The position numbers were made by a program, and so were the translations under genes. Below the pieces are notes generated by a model. It saw only the letters and a program-made list of their open reading frames with translations. It was not told the origin of the DNA and ran no database searches. From NCBI GenBank assembly GCA_964483245.1, contig CAZABP010000042.1:1-42489 (forward strand): DNA of 42,489 bases. The letters are read 5' to 3'. Position 1 is the first letter of the stretch, and each line of letters starts with the position of its first letter. Positions 21,982 to 29,937 of this stretch are shown here, in pieces. The DNA comes from CAZABP01 sp964483245. Lineage in GTDB: Bacteria; Planctomycetota; UBA1135; UBA2386.

Positions 21982-24797
21982 CACTTCTTCTCCTGCCGCT
22001 TCAGGAAGCGCTCGAGGATCCAGAACGAAGCCTCGCGATTGCGCTCGAGAGTCGCTTCCCTGGTCGGAGCGGCTGGCAGCCGCGATTTGGGCTGGGCGGC
22101 TAACCCCTCGCCTGGAATCGCTTCGCTGCGGATCGCCAAGAACGTCTGCAGGTTGCTCCAAGGGTTTCCGACCTCACAGTTGTAACGCACGCCCAGCTCA
22201 CCTAGGCCGGACAGCGGTGGGATCACGTCGGGGCAGCCGGTCTGCGAGTCGCCATAACCCCAGGTCCCGATCGTGTAGTTCGCGCCACCTGCGCACGGGG
22301 ACCAGGGCCCGAATGCGGCCGTCGGTGGTATTAGCCATGTGCCGGTGCCGAGGTAGGTCGCAGGCGGGTTCAATGTCGCGTCTTGCGTGCCCGTTGTCTT
22401 GTAGTTGAACACACCTACCGGGTTCATGTGCACCGTCCCACCGACGTTGTGAAAGAGAGTCGGGTTGTCCCTGGTCCCGAACGGATTCGACGCGTTTCGC
22501 TCGTACCAGGGATTCGCTGCATAGATGTCTCCCGGGCTCCCCAGCGAGATCCACATCATGTCACTCCAGTACGGATGCGCGTCCGGGAGCAGATGGGGAG
22601 TGAAGTCACACTGGAGCGAGCGCGGGATCGAGTTGTAACCCACGCTCAGAAGATTGATGAGCGCGTACCGGGTCGGAATCGGCGGCGGCGGCGGCGGCGG
22701 CGGCGGTGCCACGAGTTTCGTGAAGTTGCCGTCATTTGCATCCGACGCTCCGCCGTTCTGCACGTGCGGCCACCAGTAGTAGCTCTGGCCGAAGGGGGCG
22801 TTCATCCGCGGTCGCGTGAAGCTCGTCGGCGGGTAACTGGTGCCGTCGTAGATCAGGTTGAAGTAGAAGACGCGACCGCGATCCGGCAGCGTGACACCTC
22901 CCTGCGCTGCGTCCATCCGCGTGTAGATCCGGCTGCTCACGAGGTAGCCAGCCATCGTCAGATCGCCGAGCTCGTGGAACCCGATGTCGATGATCGATTC
23001 GAACTCCGCCTCCGGCGGGCCGTACGACCCGGCCGCGAATCCCGGACGCAGATAGATCCGGTTGTTGCCGAACCCTTCGCCGCTCCAGTCCCAACCATCG
23101 ATCCGGGCTTCGTCGGCAAGCGGGGTCAGACCCGGTGGCTCCACGAGCGTCCACGCGTTGCCCATCACGATCGGGTACTTCAAGAACCCACTCGGCGGCG
23201 TCACATCGTCGAGGCCCATGTTGATGAGCAAGTTGCGCAGCGGGGGCACCGTCGCTCCTGGAGGTGCGGTCGTCAGACTGACGTTCGGCGCAAGGCGGAA
23301 GTCATGCGCGGAGTACTCCAAGCCCGTGCCTCCCTCGGGCGAGTTGCGGAAGATGTCGTTGATGTAGAGCGAGCCGGGGCGCGCCCCACCCGCACGGGTG
23401 AATGGCGCGATGTCTACTCTCGGACCCGTCAACGGGATCGTGTGACCGACGTTCGTTCCCGGGAAGCCCGGCCCGATCGCCCCGCCGAGGTTCACAAAAC
23501 CGACCTCCCAGGCGTTGAAGTCGACGCCGGTGCCACCCGCCAGGACCCAACCACCGACGCTGATCACCTGCTTGTCCTGCGCGTGCAGCCCCTCGAAGCC
23601 ACTGATGCCGGCGACGTTTCCCGGTGGACTTCCAGAGTCGAAGATGTTGTTGATGACGGTCGGTGCATGGGCGGAGATCCCGACTGCATTCGTGCTGCCG
23701 CACCAGAGTCCACACGCATTCCATGCAATCGTGTTGTTGATGATGCGTGGGCGCGCCCCCATGTTGCTCGACACGCTCAGATACGAATCGAGCGCGATGC
23801 CGACGATGTTGTTCGTGATCACACAGTTCGTGATGAAGATCCGGGACTGAGACGGTCCCGTGTCTGCCGTGCGACGAGGATGAACGTAGATCCCAGCGCC
23901 TTCGCCCCGGGCAGGATCCTCTTCGCGGACACGGGCACCACGAACTGTCACCGAATCGATGAAGGACTGCGTGTGCGCGTACTGGCCCGTCGAACTGAGG
24001 TTGGCCCGATCCTCGCTGACCTCGAGAACGTGCGTGAATCCACCACGCGCGTCGAAGATCGTGTCGAGCGCCGACGTGCCCTGGATCGAGACGTGATCGC
24101 GGATGATGGCCGGCCAGACCTCACCGTTGAATGGCAGCCCTGACGCCGGATCCAGGCGAGGCAGCGCAGGTTCGGAGTACGGGCCGTAGAGACCCGGCAG
24201 GCAGTGCACGACGACCTGTGTGACCTTCCGTACCTTCGTGTTGTCCGGATGCTGCCACGGAAAGAAGGTGCCGAGCCCGGTACCCGGACGGAAGTTGGCG
24301 TCGATCCACGCGAGCGCGCCGCTCGCACCCGTCAGCGTCTTGAACGGGTACGGAGCGTGCTGCAGGAAGCCGGTGATCGGCTTGGTGGGGTTTGCCGGCT
24401 CCGGGTGCCGGTCGAGCGGCAGCAGCGGGCCTTGGGGCACCGGCGGCGGCGTGGGTGCGGTCGTGCTCGGATTGCGTGCCGTCGCCCGCGTGTCGTCCCC
24501 GAACATCGGATCCACGTAGATGTGAAACACGTAGTTCTCACGCGGCGGATCGATCACCTGCGCAGTGATCCGATCGGACCCGAACGCCGCGGCGATCAGG
24601 AGCAGAGTGCTAGNNNNNNNNNNNNNNNNNNNNNNNNNNNNNNNNNNNNNNNNNNNNNNNNNNNNNNNNNNNNNNNNNNNNNNNNNNNNNNNNNNNNNNN
24701 NNNNNNNNNNNNNCGACTGCGCGACTGCGCGACTGCGCGACTGCGCGACTGCGCGACTGCGCGACTGCGCGACTGCCTTCGTATTCAACTTTTTCAT
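21981..24797 (-). CDS. exported right-handed beta-helix protein, repeat and gap in signal-peptide region
   Basis: About 940 codons including a 100-N gap, so the true length and frame across the gap are unknown. Start 24797 is chosen because AAGGAG lies 5 nt upstream and a promoter candidate overlaps the longer frame. The N-terminus MKKLNTK is followed by an 8-bp tandem repeat giving AVAQSRSR per 24 bp, then the gap, then a hydrophobic core TLLLIAAAFG and DRITAQ. The mature part opens with YVFHIYVDPMFGDD, as in DUF1565-type proteins, and has beta-helix rungs (FITNCVITNNIVGIAL, PRIINNTIAWNACGLWCG, PTVINNIFDSG). A nine-Pro run occurs near 22680-22706. It probably forms an extracellular or periplasmic solenoid. 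GC is lower than in neighbouring genes. Confidence 0.85.
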   Translation of the reverse strand: MKKLNTKAVAQSRSRAVAQSRSRAVAQSXXXXXXXXXXXXXXXXXXXXXXXXXXXXXXXXXXSTLLLIAAAFGSDRITAQVIDPPRENYVFHIYVDPMFGDDTRATARNPSTTAPTPPPVPQGPLLPLDRHPEPANPTKPITGFLQHAPYPFKTLTGASGALAWIDANFRPGTGLGTFFPWQHPDNTKVRKVTQVVVHCLPGLYGPYSEPALPRLDPASGLPFNGEVWPAIIRDHVSIQGTSALDTIFDARGGFTHVLEVSEDRANLSSTGQYAHTQSFIDSVTVRGARVREEDPARGEGAGIYVHPRRTADTGPSQSRIFITNCVITNNIVGIALDSYLSVSSNMGARPRIINNTIAWNACGLWCGSTNAVGISAHAPTVINNIFDSGSPPGNVAGISGFEGLHAQDKQVISVGGWVLAGGTGVDFNAWEVGFVNLGGAIGPGFPGTNVGHTIPLTGPRVDIAPFTRAGGARPGSLYINDIFRNSPEGGTGLEYSAHDFRLAPNVSLTTAPPGATVPPLRNLLINMGLDDVTPPSGFLKYPIVMGNAWTLVEPPGLTPLADEARIDGWDWSGEGFGNNRIYLRPGFAAGSYGPPEAEFESIIDIGFHELGDLTMAGYLVSSRIYTRMDAAQGGVTLPDRGRVFYFNLIYDGTSYPPTSFTRPRMNAPFGQSYYWWPHVQNGGASDANDGNFTKLVAPPPPPPPPPIPTRYALINLLSVGYNSIPRSLQCDFTPHLLPDAHPYWSDMMWISLGSPGDIYAANPWYERNASNPFGTRDNPTLFHNVGGTVHMNPVGVFNYKTTGTQDATLNPPATYLGTGTWLIPPTAAFGPWSPCAGGANYTIGTWGYGDSQTGCPDVIPPLSGLGELGVRYNCEVGNPWSNLQTFLAIRSEAIPGEGLAAQPKSRLPAAPTREATLERNREASFWILERFLKRQEKK
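22680..22706 (-). repeat. nine-copy CCG triplet repeat (polyproline linker)
   Basis: Nine uninterrupted CCG codons on the minus strand encode nine prolines in the beta-helix protein, flanked by Val-Ala before and Ile-Pro after. Length changes would keep the frame, so it can vary the linker but cannot switch the gene off. Confidence 0.9.
24614..24713. other. assembly gap (100 N)
   Basis: Exactly 100 N, the usual placeholder for a scaffold join of unknown size. It lies inside the beta-helix coding region and directly abuts the octanucleotide repeat, so the repeat is the likely cause of the break. No repeat copies are seen on the other flank. Confidence 0.97.
24714..24776. repeat. octanucleotide tandem repeat in a signal-peptide coding region
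   Basis: 63 bp equal 7.9 perfect copies of the 8-bp unit CGACTGCG (GCAGTCGC on the coding strand). It starts at codon 8 of the beta-helix gene and runs into the 100-N gap, so the full copy number is unknown. Because 8 is not a multiple of 3, gain or loss of one unit shifts the frame of everything downstream. The repeat itself has no stop in any frame of the coding strand. Confidence 0.92.
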
Positions 24798-24802
24798 CAG
24801 GG

Positions 24803-24808
24803 CTCCTT
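24803..24808 (-). promoter_or_regulatory. ribosome binding site fixing the beta-helix start
   Basis: AAGGAG on the minus strand is 5 nt before the ATG at 24797, the best Shine-Dalgarno site seen in this half of the window. It decides the start against the longer in-frame ATG at 24851. Confidence 0.8.
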
Positions 24809-24822
24809 CTGAACGAGCCAAG

Positions 24823-24851
24823 AGTCTGGCCTCGGGATCGGCGTGCGTCAA
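24823..24851 (-). promoter_or_regulatory. candidate promoter of the beta-helix/FG-GAP pair
   Basis: TTGACG (24851-24846, 5/6 to the -35 consensus) and CAGACT (24828-24823, 3/6 to the -10) are 17 bp apart on the minus strand. A start near 24816 would leave a leader of about 20 nt holding only the ribosome binding site. The -10 is weak. Confidence 0.4.
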
Positions 24852-24914
24852 CGCCTCGATGGCATCGCGCCGTCAGGAACTTCTACCCGGTCGCGCACTG
24901 GTGACCGGCGCGCT

Positions 24915-25685
24915 TCATCGCGCCAACTTCGCAGGCCCGACGTCTGGCGCGCGGAACATCCGTGCGCGGTAGATCCCGATCCGCGCCAGCAGGTACTGCG
25001 AGACGACGCGCAACGTCGACAGCCCGTAGCGCAGCGACCGGCGGAAGTTGATGCTCGATGCCTCGGGAAAGTAGCGCACCGGCATCGGCGCGTCGGCGAC
25101 CTTGAAGCCGAACCAGACCGCCTGCGCGATGAACTCCGAGTCGAACACGAAGTCTTCGCTGTTGCGTTCGAACGGGACCGCCTCCAGCACGGCGCGCCGG
25201 TAGACGCGGAACCCGGAGTGGAACTCGCCGAGGTTCTGCCCGAGCGCGACGTTCTCGAGGATCGTCAGCAGGCGGTTGCTGACGTACTTCCAAAACGGCA
25301 TCCCACCCTTGAGGCACTCGCGGCGCGTGCGCACGCGGTTGCCGAGCATGACGTCGGCGACGCCGCGTTGCACGAAGCCGACGAACGCCGGGATCAGGCT
25401 CGCGTCGTACTGCCCGTCGGGATGCAGCATCACGATGATCTCGGCGCCGCGCTCGAGCGCGGCGCGGTAGATCTGCTTCTGGTTGCCGCCGTAGCCGCGA
25501 TTGTGCGGACTGCGCACGACGAACAGGCCGAGCGACTCGGCCAGCTCCGCGGTGCCGTCGGTCGACGCATCGTCGCCGAGGATCAGGTCGTAGCGTTCGC
25601 GGTCGGGGATCTCGTCCAGCGTCGCCGCGAGCGTCTTCGCCGCGAAGTAGGCCGGCATGCAGATCGCGACGCGCGGCGCCGTCAT
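24915..25685 (-). CDS. GT2 family glycosyltransferase, polyprenyl-phosphate type (DPM1-like)
   Basis: 256 aa. Motifs: VAICMPAYFAAKTLAATLDE, LILGDDASTDGTAELAE, the NRGYGGNQKQIYR block and MLHPDGQYDASLIPAF, close to the DPDGQ motif of dolichol- or polyprenyl-phosphate sugar synthases. VYRRAVLEAVPFERNSEDFV and an Arg-rich C-terminus follow. There is no C-terminal membrane domain, so it is the soluble type. It would transfer a sugar from a nucleotide donor to a lipid carrier or similar acceptor. The ATG at 25685 overlaps the der stop (ATGA). It is separate from the main glycan operon, about 10 kb away. Confidence 0.9.
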   Translation of the reverse strand: MTAPRVAICMPAYFAAKTLAATLDEIPDRERYDLILGDDASTDGTAELAESLGLFVVRSPHNRGYGGNQKQIYRAALERGAEIIVMLHPDGQYDASLIPAFVGFVQRGVADVMLGNRVRTRRECLKGGMPFWKYVSNRLLTILENVALGQNLGEFHSGFRVYRRAVLEAVPFERNSEDFVFDSEFIAQAVWFGFKVADAPMPVRYFPEASSINFRRSLRYGLSTLRVVSQYLLARIGIYRARMFRAPDVGPAKLAR

Positions 25686-27013
25686 TCCGGCTCCAGCTGC
25701 ACCTTCTCGCGGCGCCGGAACACCAGCTGCAACGGCACCTCGCCGCAGTCGAACGCATCGCGCAACTGGTTCTGCAGGTAGCGGTCGTACTGCCCGCGGA
25801 ACAGCTTCGGCTCGTTGACGAAGATCAACAGCCGCAGCGGATCGCGGCCGATCTGCGTGCCATAGAACAGCTTCGGCTGCAGCCCGCGGCTGCGCGGCAG
25901 CAGCCGCGTCTTGGCCTGTTGCAGGACCTGGTTCAGCTTCGGGGTCGGGATCTCGGTGTTGGCCTGTGCGTGCAGGTCGAGCACCAGCTCGAGCAGCGCC
26001 TCGAGCTGCTGCCCGTCGCGCGCCGACAGGAAGCAGACCGGGGCATGGTCGAGCCCCGGCAGCTGTTGGTGGATGTACTCCTCCCAACGCTGCAGATCGA
26101 GCCGGTCGGCGAGGTCGAGCTTGTTGCCGGCCAGCACGACCGGCTTGTGGTGCTCGACGCAGTACGCAGCGACCTTCTTGTCGACCAGCGAGATCTGCTC
26201 GGTGACGTCGAACAGCAGCACGACGACCTGCGCGCGGCGGATGCTCTCGGTCGCGCGCGTGTAGCTGAACAGCTCGATCGCGTCCTGGATGCTGTGCTTG
26301 CGCCGCACGCCGGCGGTGTCGATCGCCAGCAGCTCGTGCCCGTCCCAGTCGATCCGGACGTCGACCGCGTCGCGCGTCGTACCGGGGATCTCCGACACGA
26401 TGACGCGCGGCTCACCAGCGAGCGCGTTGATCAGCGTCGACTTGCCGGAGTTGCGCTTGCCGACGATCGCGAACTTCAGCTCGGTCGGCCGCTCTTCCTC
26501 GTCGTCCTCGACCGCGGCCGGCAGCCGCGCCACGATCGCGTCCAGCAGCTCGGTGATCCCGTGCCCTTCGAGGGCACTGGTCGCCAGCGGGTCGCCGAAC
26601 CCCAGCCGCAGCCACTGCGGCAGCAGCAGCTCGTCGGCATGCGCCTCGACCTTGTTGACGACCAGCAGCACCGGCCGGCCGACCTTGCGCAGCCGTGCGG
26701 CGACCATCTGGTCGGCCGGCACGAAGCCGGCCTTCGCGTCGACGACGAACAGCACGAGGTCGGCGCGGTCGATCGCCGTCTCGATCTGCGCCTCGACCGC
26801 GTCCTTGAGCTCGATCTCGTCGAACAGACCCATGCCGCCGGTGTCGACGATCTCGAACCGCCGTTCGCCATGCCGCAGCTCGACTGCGAGCCGGTCGCGC
26901 GTCACGCCCGGCGTCGGCTCGACGATCGCGATGCGGCGGCCGACGAGCCGGTTGAGCAGGCTCGACTTGCCGACGTTCGGACGGCCGACGATCGCGACGC
27001 TGGGCAGAGCCAT
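25682..27013 (-). CDS. der: ribosome-associated GTPase Der (EngA)
   Basis: 443 aa, a normal length. It has two tandem GTPase domains and a KH-like C-terminal domain, and acts in maturation of the large ribosomal subunit. Domain 1 has G1 GRPNVGKS (10-17), G3 DTGG and G4 NKVE. Domain 2 has G1 GKRNSGKS, G2 PGTTRD, G3 DTAG and G4 NKLD. The KH region (LFYGTQIGRDPLRLLIFVNE, YLQNQLRDAFDCGEVPLQLV) is intact. Small departures from the usual motifs are NKVE for NKxD in domain 1 and GKRNSGKS for GRPNVGKS in domain 2. The ATG at 27013 directly precedes the first G1. It heads the pair with the downstream GT2 and is divergent from aceE. Confidence 0.96.
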   Translation of the reverse strand: MALPSVAIVGRPNVGKSSLLNRLVGRRIAIVEPTPGVTRDRLAVELRHGERRFEIVDTGGMGLFDEIELKDAVEAQIETAIDRADLVLFVVDAKAGFVPADQMVAARLRKVGRPVLLVVNKVEAHADELLLPQWLRLGFGDPLATSALEGHGITELLDAIVARLPAAVEDDEEERPTELKFAIVGKRNSGKSTLINALAGEPRVIVSEIPGTTRDAVDVRIDWDGHELLAIDTAGVRRKHSIQDAIELFSYTRATESIRRAQVVVLLFDVTEQISLVDKKVAAYCVEHHKPVVLAGNKLDLADRLDLQRWEEYIHQQLPGLDHAPVCFLSARDGQQLEALLELVLDLHAQANTEIPTPKLNQVLQQAKTRLLPRSRGLQPKLFYGTQIGRDPLRLLIFVNEPKLFRGQYDRYLQNQLRDAFDCGEVPLQLVFRRREKVQLEPE

Positions 27014-27126
27014 TGGAGGGGCGAGGAGGTTAGGGGGGGCGCATCGAGCGTCAACGAGGCCGGTGGATCCTCCGCAGCAGTCGACGTACGTTGTCGCGCC
27101 CGCTCCCCGAGCCAACGTCCCGCGCC

Positions 27127-29937
27127 ATGGCCAAAGCCCGTTCTGAGCCCGACCTCGACCTGCTGGGCCGCATCGCGCGGCGCGCGTTCGTGCAGATGAA
27201 CGCGATGATCTGGCGGGCCAACCACCGCGACGACGTGCAGCCGGGGGATCCGAAGGTCGGCGGGCACCCCGCCGCCTGCGCCTCCTGCATCGACCTGCTG
27301 GCGGCGCTGCACCTGTGGGTGCGCGACGCCGAGGACTACGTCTGCTGCAAACCACACGCGTCGCCGAGCGACCACGCGCTGCACCACCTGCTGGGACTGT
27401 TCCGGCATCCGGACGGCAGCTGGTTCGACGCCGCGGCGGCGGAAGCGGTCATGGACCGCCTGCGGTCGTTCCCGCACGACGGCGCGGCGGTGTTCCAGTC
27501 GTACCACGCCGAGGCGGATCCGGATTCGTTCCACTTCCTGCCGTCCGGGTCGGTCGGGATCCCGCCGGTCGTCGCGGTCTACCTCGCGCTGGCGCACCGC
27601 TACGCGCGCAACCACGGCTACGCCGAGCTGCCGCAGCCGCACTTCTGGGCGATGATGGGTGACAGCGAGTTCCGCGAGGGCTCGCTGATGGAGGTGCTGC
27701 CGGAGGTCGCCGAACGCGAGCTCGGCAACGTGACCTGGATCGTCGACTACAACCGGCAGAACCTGGACGGCACGCGGATCCCGAACAAGCGCGGCCTCAA
27801 ATCGACCGATGCGATGCGGATCCAACGCACGGCCGAGGCGAACGGCTGGGAGGTCATCCAGCTCTGGCACGGGCGCTTCCGCAAGGAGCTGTTCGCGCGG
27901 CCGGGGGGTGCTGCGCTGCAGCGCGCGCTCGAAGAGGGGTTCTCCGACTACCACTACCAGTCTCTGCTGTGGAAGAACGACGCCGGCGTCGTGCGCGACG
28001 CGCTGCTCGAACAGGATCCGAAGCTGGCCAAGCTGCTCGGCACGCTGCACGACGACGAAGTGCTGCGGATGTTCGCCGACCTCGGCGGTCACGACCTGGC
28101 CGAGCTGATCGCGGCCTACGAGGCGAGCAAGCAGGACTCGCGCACGCCGACGCTGATCGTCGCGCACACGATCAAGGGGCGTGGACTCGAGTGCCGCGCG
28201 TCGCCCGGCAACCACTCCGCGTTGCCAGAGCGCGACGAGGTCGAGGCGCTGCTGCAGCAGGAAGGGCTGTCCTGGGAGCGGCCGTACGAGCAGTTCGCCG
28301 CCGACACGCCGGAAGGCGCCTTCCTGGCCGAGCGCGGCGCGCAGCTGCGCGAGCAGATCGACGCGATCTCGGCGCGGCGCGCCAAGAATCTCGCGCGCGT
28401 GCGCCGCGAGCTGGAGGACGTCGGCGGGCTGCCGCCGAGCCTGGAGATCAACCTGAAGCTGGTCCCGCTGGCGCACACGCAGTGGATGTGGGGCCAATGC
28501 GCCGCCAAGCTCGTGCGGATCGGCGTGCACGACGAACTGGCGCGTGCCGGCAAGGATCCGGGGCGGCAGCTGTCGGCAGCGGAGAAGCGCTGGAACTCGG
28601 TCGCCGATCTGCTGCTGACGATGGCGCCGGACGTCGGCACCAGCACCAACATCAACCCGGCGATGGACGAGAAGATCTACGGTCCGAGCGCCGAGCAGGA
28701 CTGGCAGAAGCAGTACGCGCTGCAGGAGCGGCTGCGGCCGGGACTCGCGCCGACCGACGAGGCCTGGACGCGGCACATCCGGTTCGAGATCGCCGAGGCG
28801 AACTGCATGTCGGCGGCAGGCTCGTTCGGGAAGATGGGTGACCTCGCCGGAATCCCGTTCCTGCCGATGATGACGGTCTATGACTTCTTCATCAAACGCG
28901 CGCTCGATCAGCTGTACTACGACCTGTACTGGGGTGCAGGCTTCGTGTTGGTCGGCACGCCGTCCGGCGTCACGCTGGCGCCGGAAGGCGCGCAGCACTC
29001 GTGGAAGTCGGACCTGCAGATCCCCAACCTGGTCACCTGGGAGCCGTCGTTCGCGCAAGAGCTCGATTGGATCCTGTGCGATGCGATCCGGCGGCACATG
29101 ACCGGGGACAACAGCGGACGCAAGGGCGTGTTGATCCGCTGCGTCACGCGCGGGATCAAGCAGGAGCTGTTGCTGAAGAACCTGCGACGGCAGGTGCGCT
29201 TCAAGCGCGAGCTGCCGCAAGGCGCGCTGCTCGGCGCCAGCGCGGCCGACGGCGGGCTGCCGGAGGCGGAGGTGCCGGCGCTGGCGGATCAGGAGATCCT
29301 GAATGCGCTGCGCGAAGACGTGCTGCAGGGTGCGTACTGGCTGCGCGACTGGCGCGGGTACCGCGGCTACAGCCCGGGTGAGAACGTCGTCCACTTGTTC
29401 GTGCTCGGCGCGCTGGTCGAAGAGGCGCTCGCGGCCGGCGACCTGCTGCTCGAGCGCGGGATCCACGCCAACATCGCGGTCGCCAGCTCACCGGAGCTGC
29501 TGTGCGGCCTGCTCGCGCGCAAGGACGACTACCGCCATCTGCGCGAGCGGCTCGGCGTGGACGGCAGCCTGCACCTGCGGGGTGGCGCGGCGCTCGGCGC
29601 GCAGGATGCCGTCGATCTGGCCGGCCGGCGGATCCCGCTGGTCAGCGTGACCGACGGGGAAGAGGGCCTGCTCGACAACCTCGGCTCCATCGCCGGCACG
29701 CGCCAGATCGCGCTCGCCGTGCGCAAGTTCAGCAAGAGCGGCACGCCGGCGCATGTCTACGAGTACCACGGCCTCGATCCGGCCGGCATCGCCGAGGCGT
29801 GCGGGCGCGCGCTCGCCGAGACCGCGCTCGAACGCGTGCAGCTGACGCCGCAGGGCATGGCGCAGCTCCGCGCGCAGCAGGACGCCACGGCGCCGGACTG
29901 GCAGGAGCTGTGGCCCAAGCCGGTGCGCGCGCCGTGA
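27127..29937 (+). CDS. aceE: pyruvate dehydrogenase E1, homodimeric AceE type
   Basis: 936 aa, slightly longer than the usual ~890. It decarboxylates pyruvate with thiamine diphosphate and passes acetyl to the E2 lipoyl group. The N-terminal ThDP domain has GGHPAACASCIDLLAALHLW, HFLPSGSVGIPPVVAVY and the ThDP/Mg motif GDSEFREGS ... VDYNRQNLDG. The family block ASPGNHSALPERDEVEALL and the middle pyrimidine domain (NCMSAAGSFGKMGDLAGIPF, MTVYDFFIKRALDQLYYDLY, LAPEGAQHSWKSD) follow, and then the transketolase C-terminal domain. The ATG at 27127 is preferred to one at 27091 that adds 12 non-conserved residues. E2 and E3 are not in the window. The TGA overlaps the GTG of the HtrA gene. Confidence 0.9.
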   Translation: MAKARSEPDLDLLGRIARRAFVQMNAMIWRANHRDDVQPGDPKVGGHPAACASCIDLLAALHLWVRDAEDYVCCKPHASPSDHALHHLLGLFRHPDGSWFDAAAAEAVMDRLRSFPHDGAAVFQSYHAEADPDSFHFLPSGSVGIPPVVAVYLALAHRYARNHGYAELPQPHFWAMMGDSEFREGSLMEVLPEVAERELGNVTWIVDYNRQNLDGTRIPNKRGLKSTDAMRIQRTAEANGWEVIQLWHGRFRKELFARPGGAALQRALEEGFSDYHYQSLLWKNDAGVVRDALLEQDPKLAKLLGTLHDDEVLRMFADLGGHDLAELIAAYEASKQDSRTPTLIVAHTIKGRGLECRASPGNHSALPERDEVEALLQQEGLSWERPYEQFAADTPEGAFLAERGAQLREQIDAISARRAKNLARVRRELEDVGGLPPSLEINLKLVPLAHTQWMWGQCAAKLVRIGVHDELARAGKDPGRQLSAAEKRWNSVADLLLTMAPDVGTSTNINPAMDEKIYGPSAEQDWQKQYALQERLRPGLAPTDEAWTRHIRFEIAEANCMSAAGSFGKMGDLAGIPFLPMMTVYDFFIKRALDQLYYDLYWGAGFVLVGTPSGVTLAPEGAQHSWKSDLQIPNLVTWEPSFAQELDWILCDAIRRHMTGDNSGRKGVLIRCVTRGIKQELLLKNLRRQVRFKRELPQGALLGASAADGGLPEAEVPALADQEILNALREDVLQGAYWLRDWRGYRGYSPGENVVHLFVLGALVEEALAAGDLLLERGIHANIAVASSPELLCGLLARKDDYRHLRERLGVDGSLHLRGGAALGAQDAVDLAGRRIPLVSVTDGEEGLLDNLGSIAGTRQIALAVRKFSKSGTPAHVYEYHGLDPAGIAEACGRALAETALERVQLTPQGMAQLRAQQDATAPDWQELWPKPVRAP

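Noticed and set aside
22680..22706. CGG triplet run considered as a frame-switching repeat
   Set aside because: A 3-bp unit keeps the frame, so length changes only alter a proline linker.
23118..23133. GGGGTCAGACCC-like half motif in the beta-helix gene
   Set aside because: There is no inverted partner nearby and it is in-frame coding sequence, so it is taken as a chance match to the palindrome core.
24714..24776. Tandem repeat considered as a CRISPR array
   Set aside because: Units are 8 bp and directly adjacent with no spacers, and there are no cas genes.
27091..27126. Earlier ATG for aceE
   Set aside because: It adds 12 residues of no family likeness and has no ribosome binding site; 27127 fits the family better.
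25919..27199. 426-codon open frame opposite der
   Set aside because: It is a shadow of der, with no domain and no ribosome binding site.
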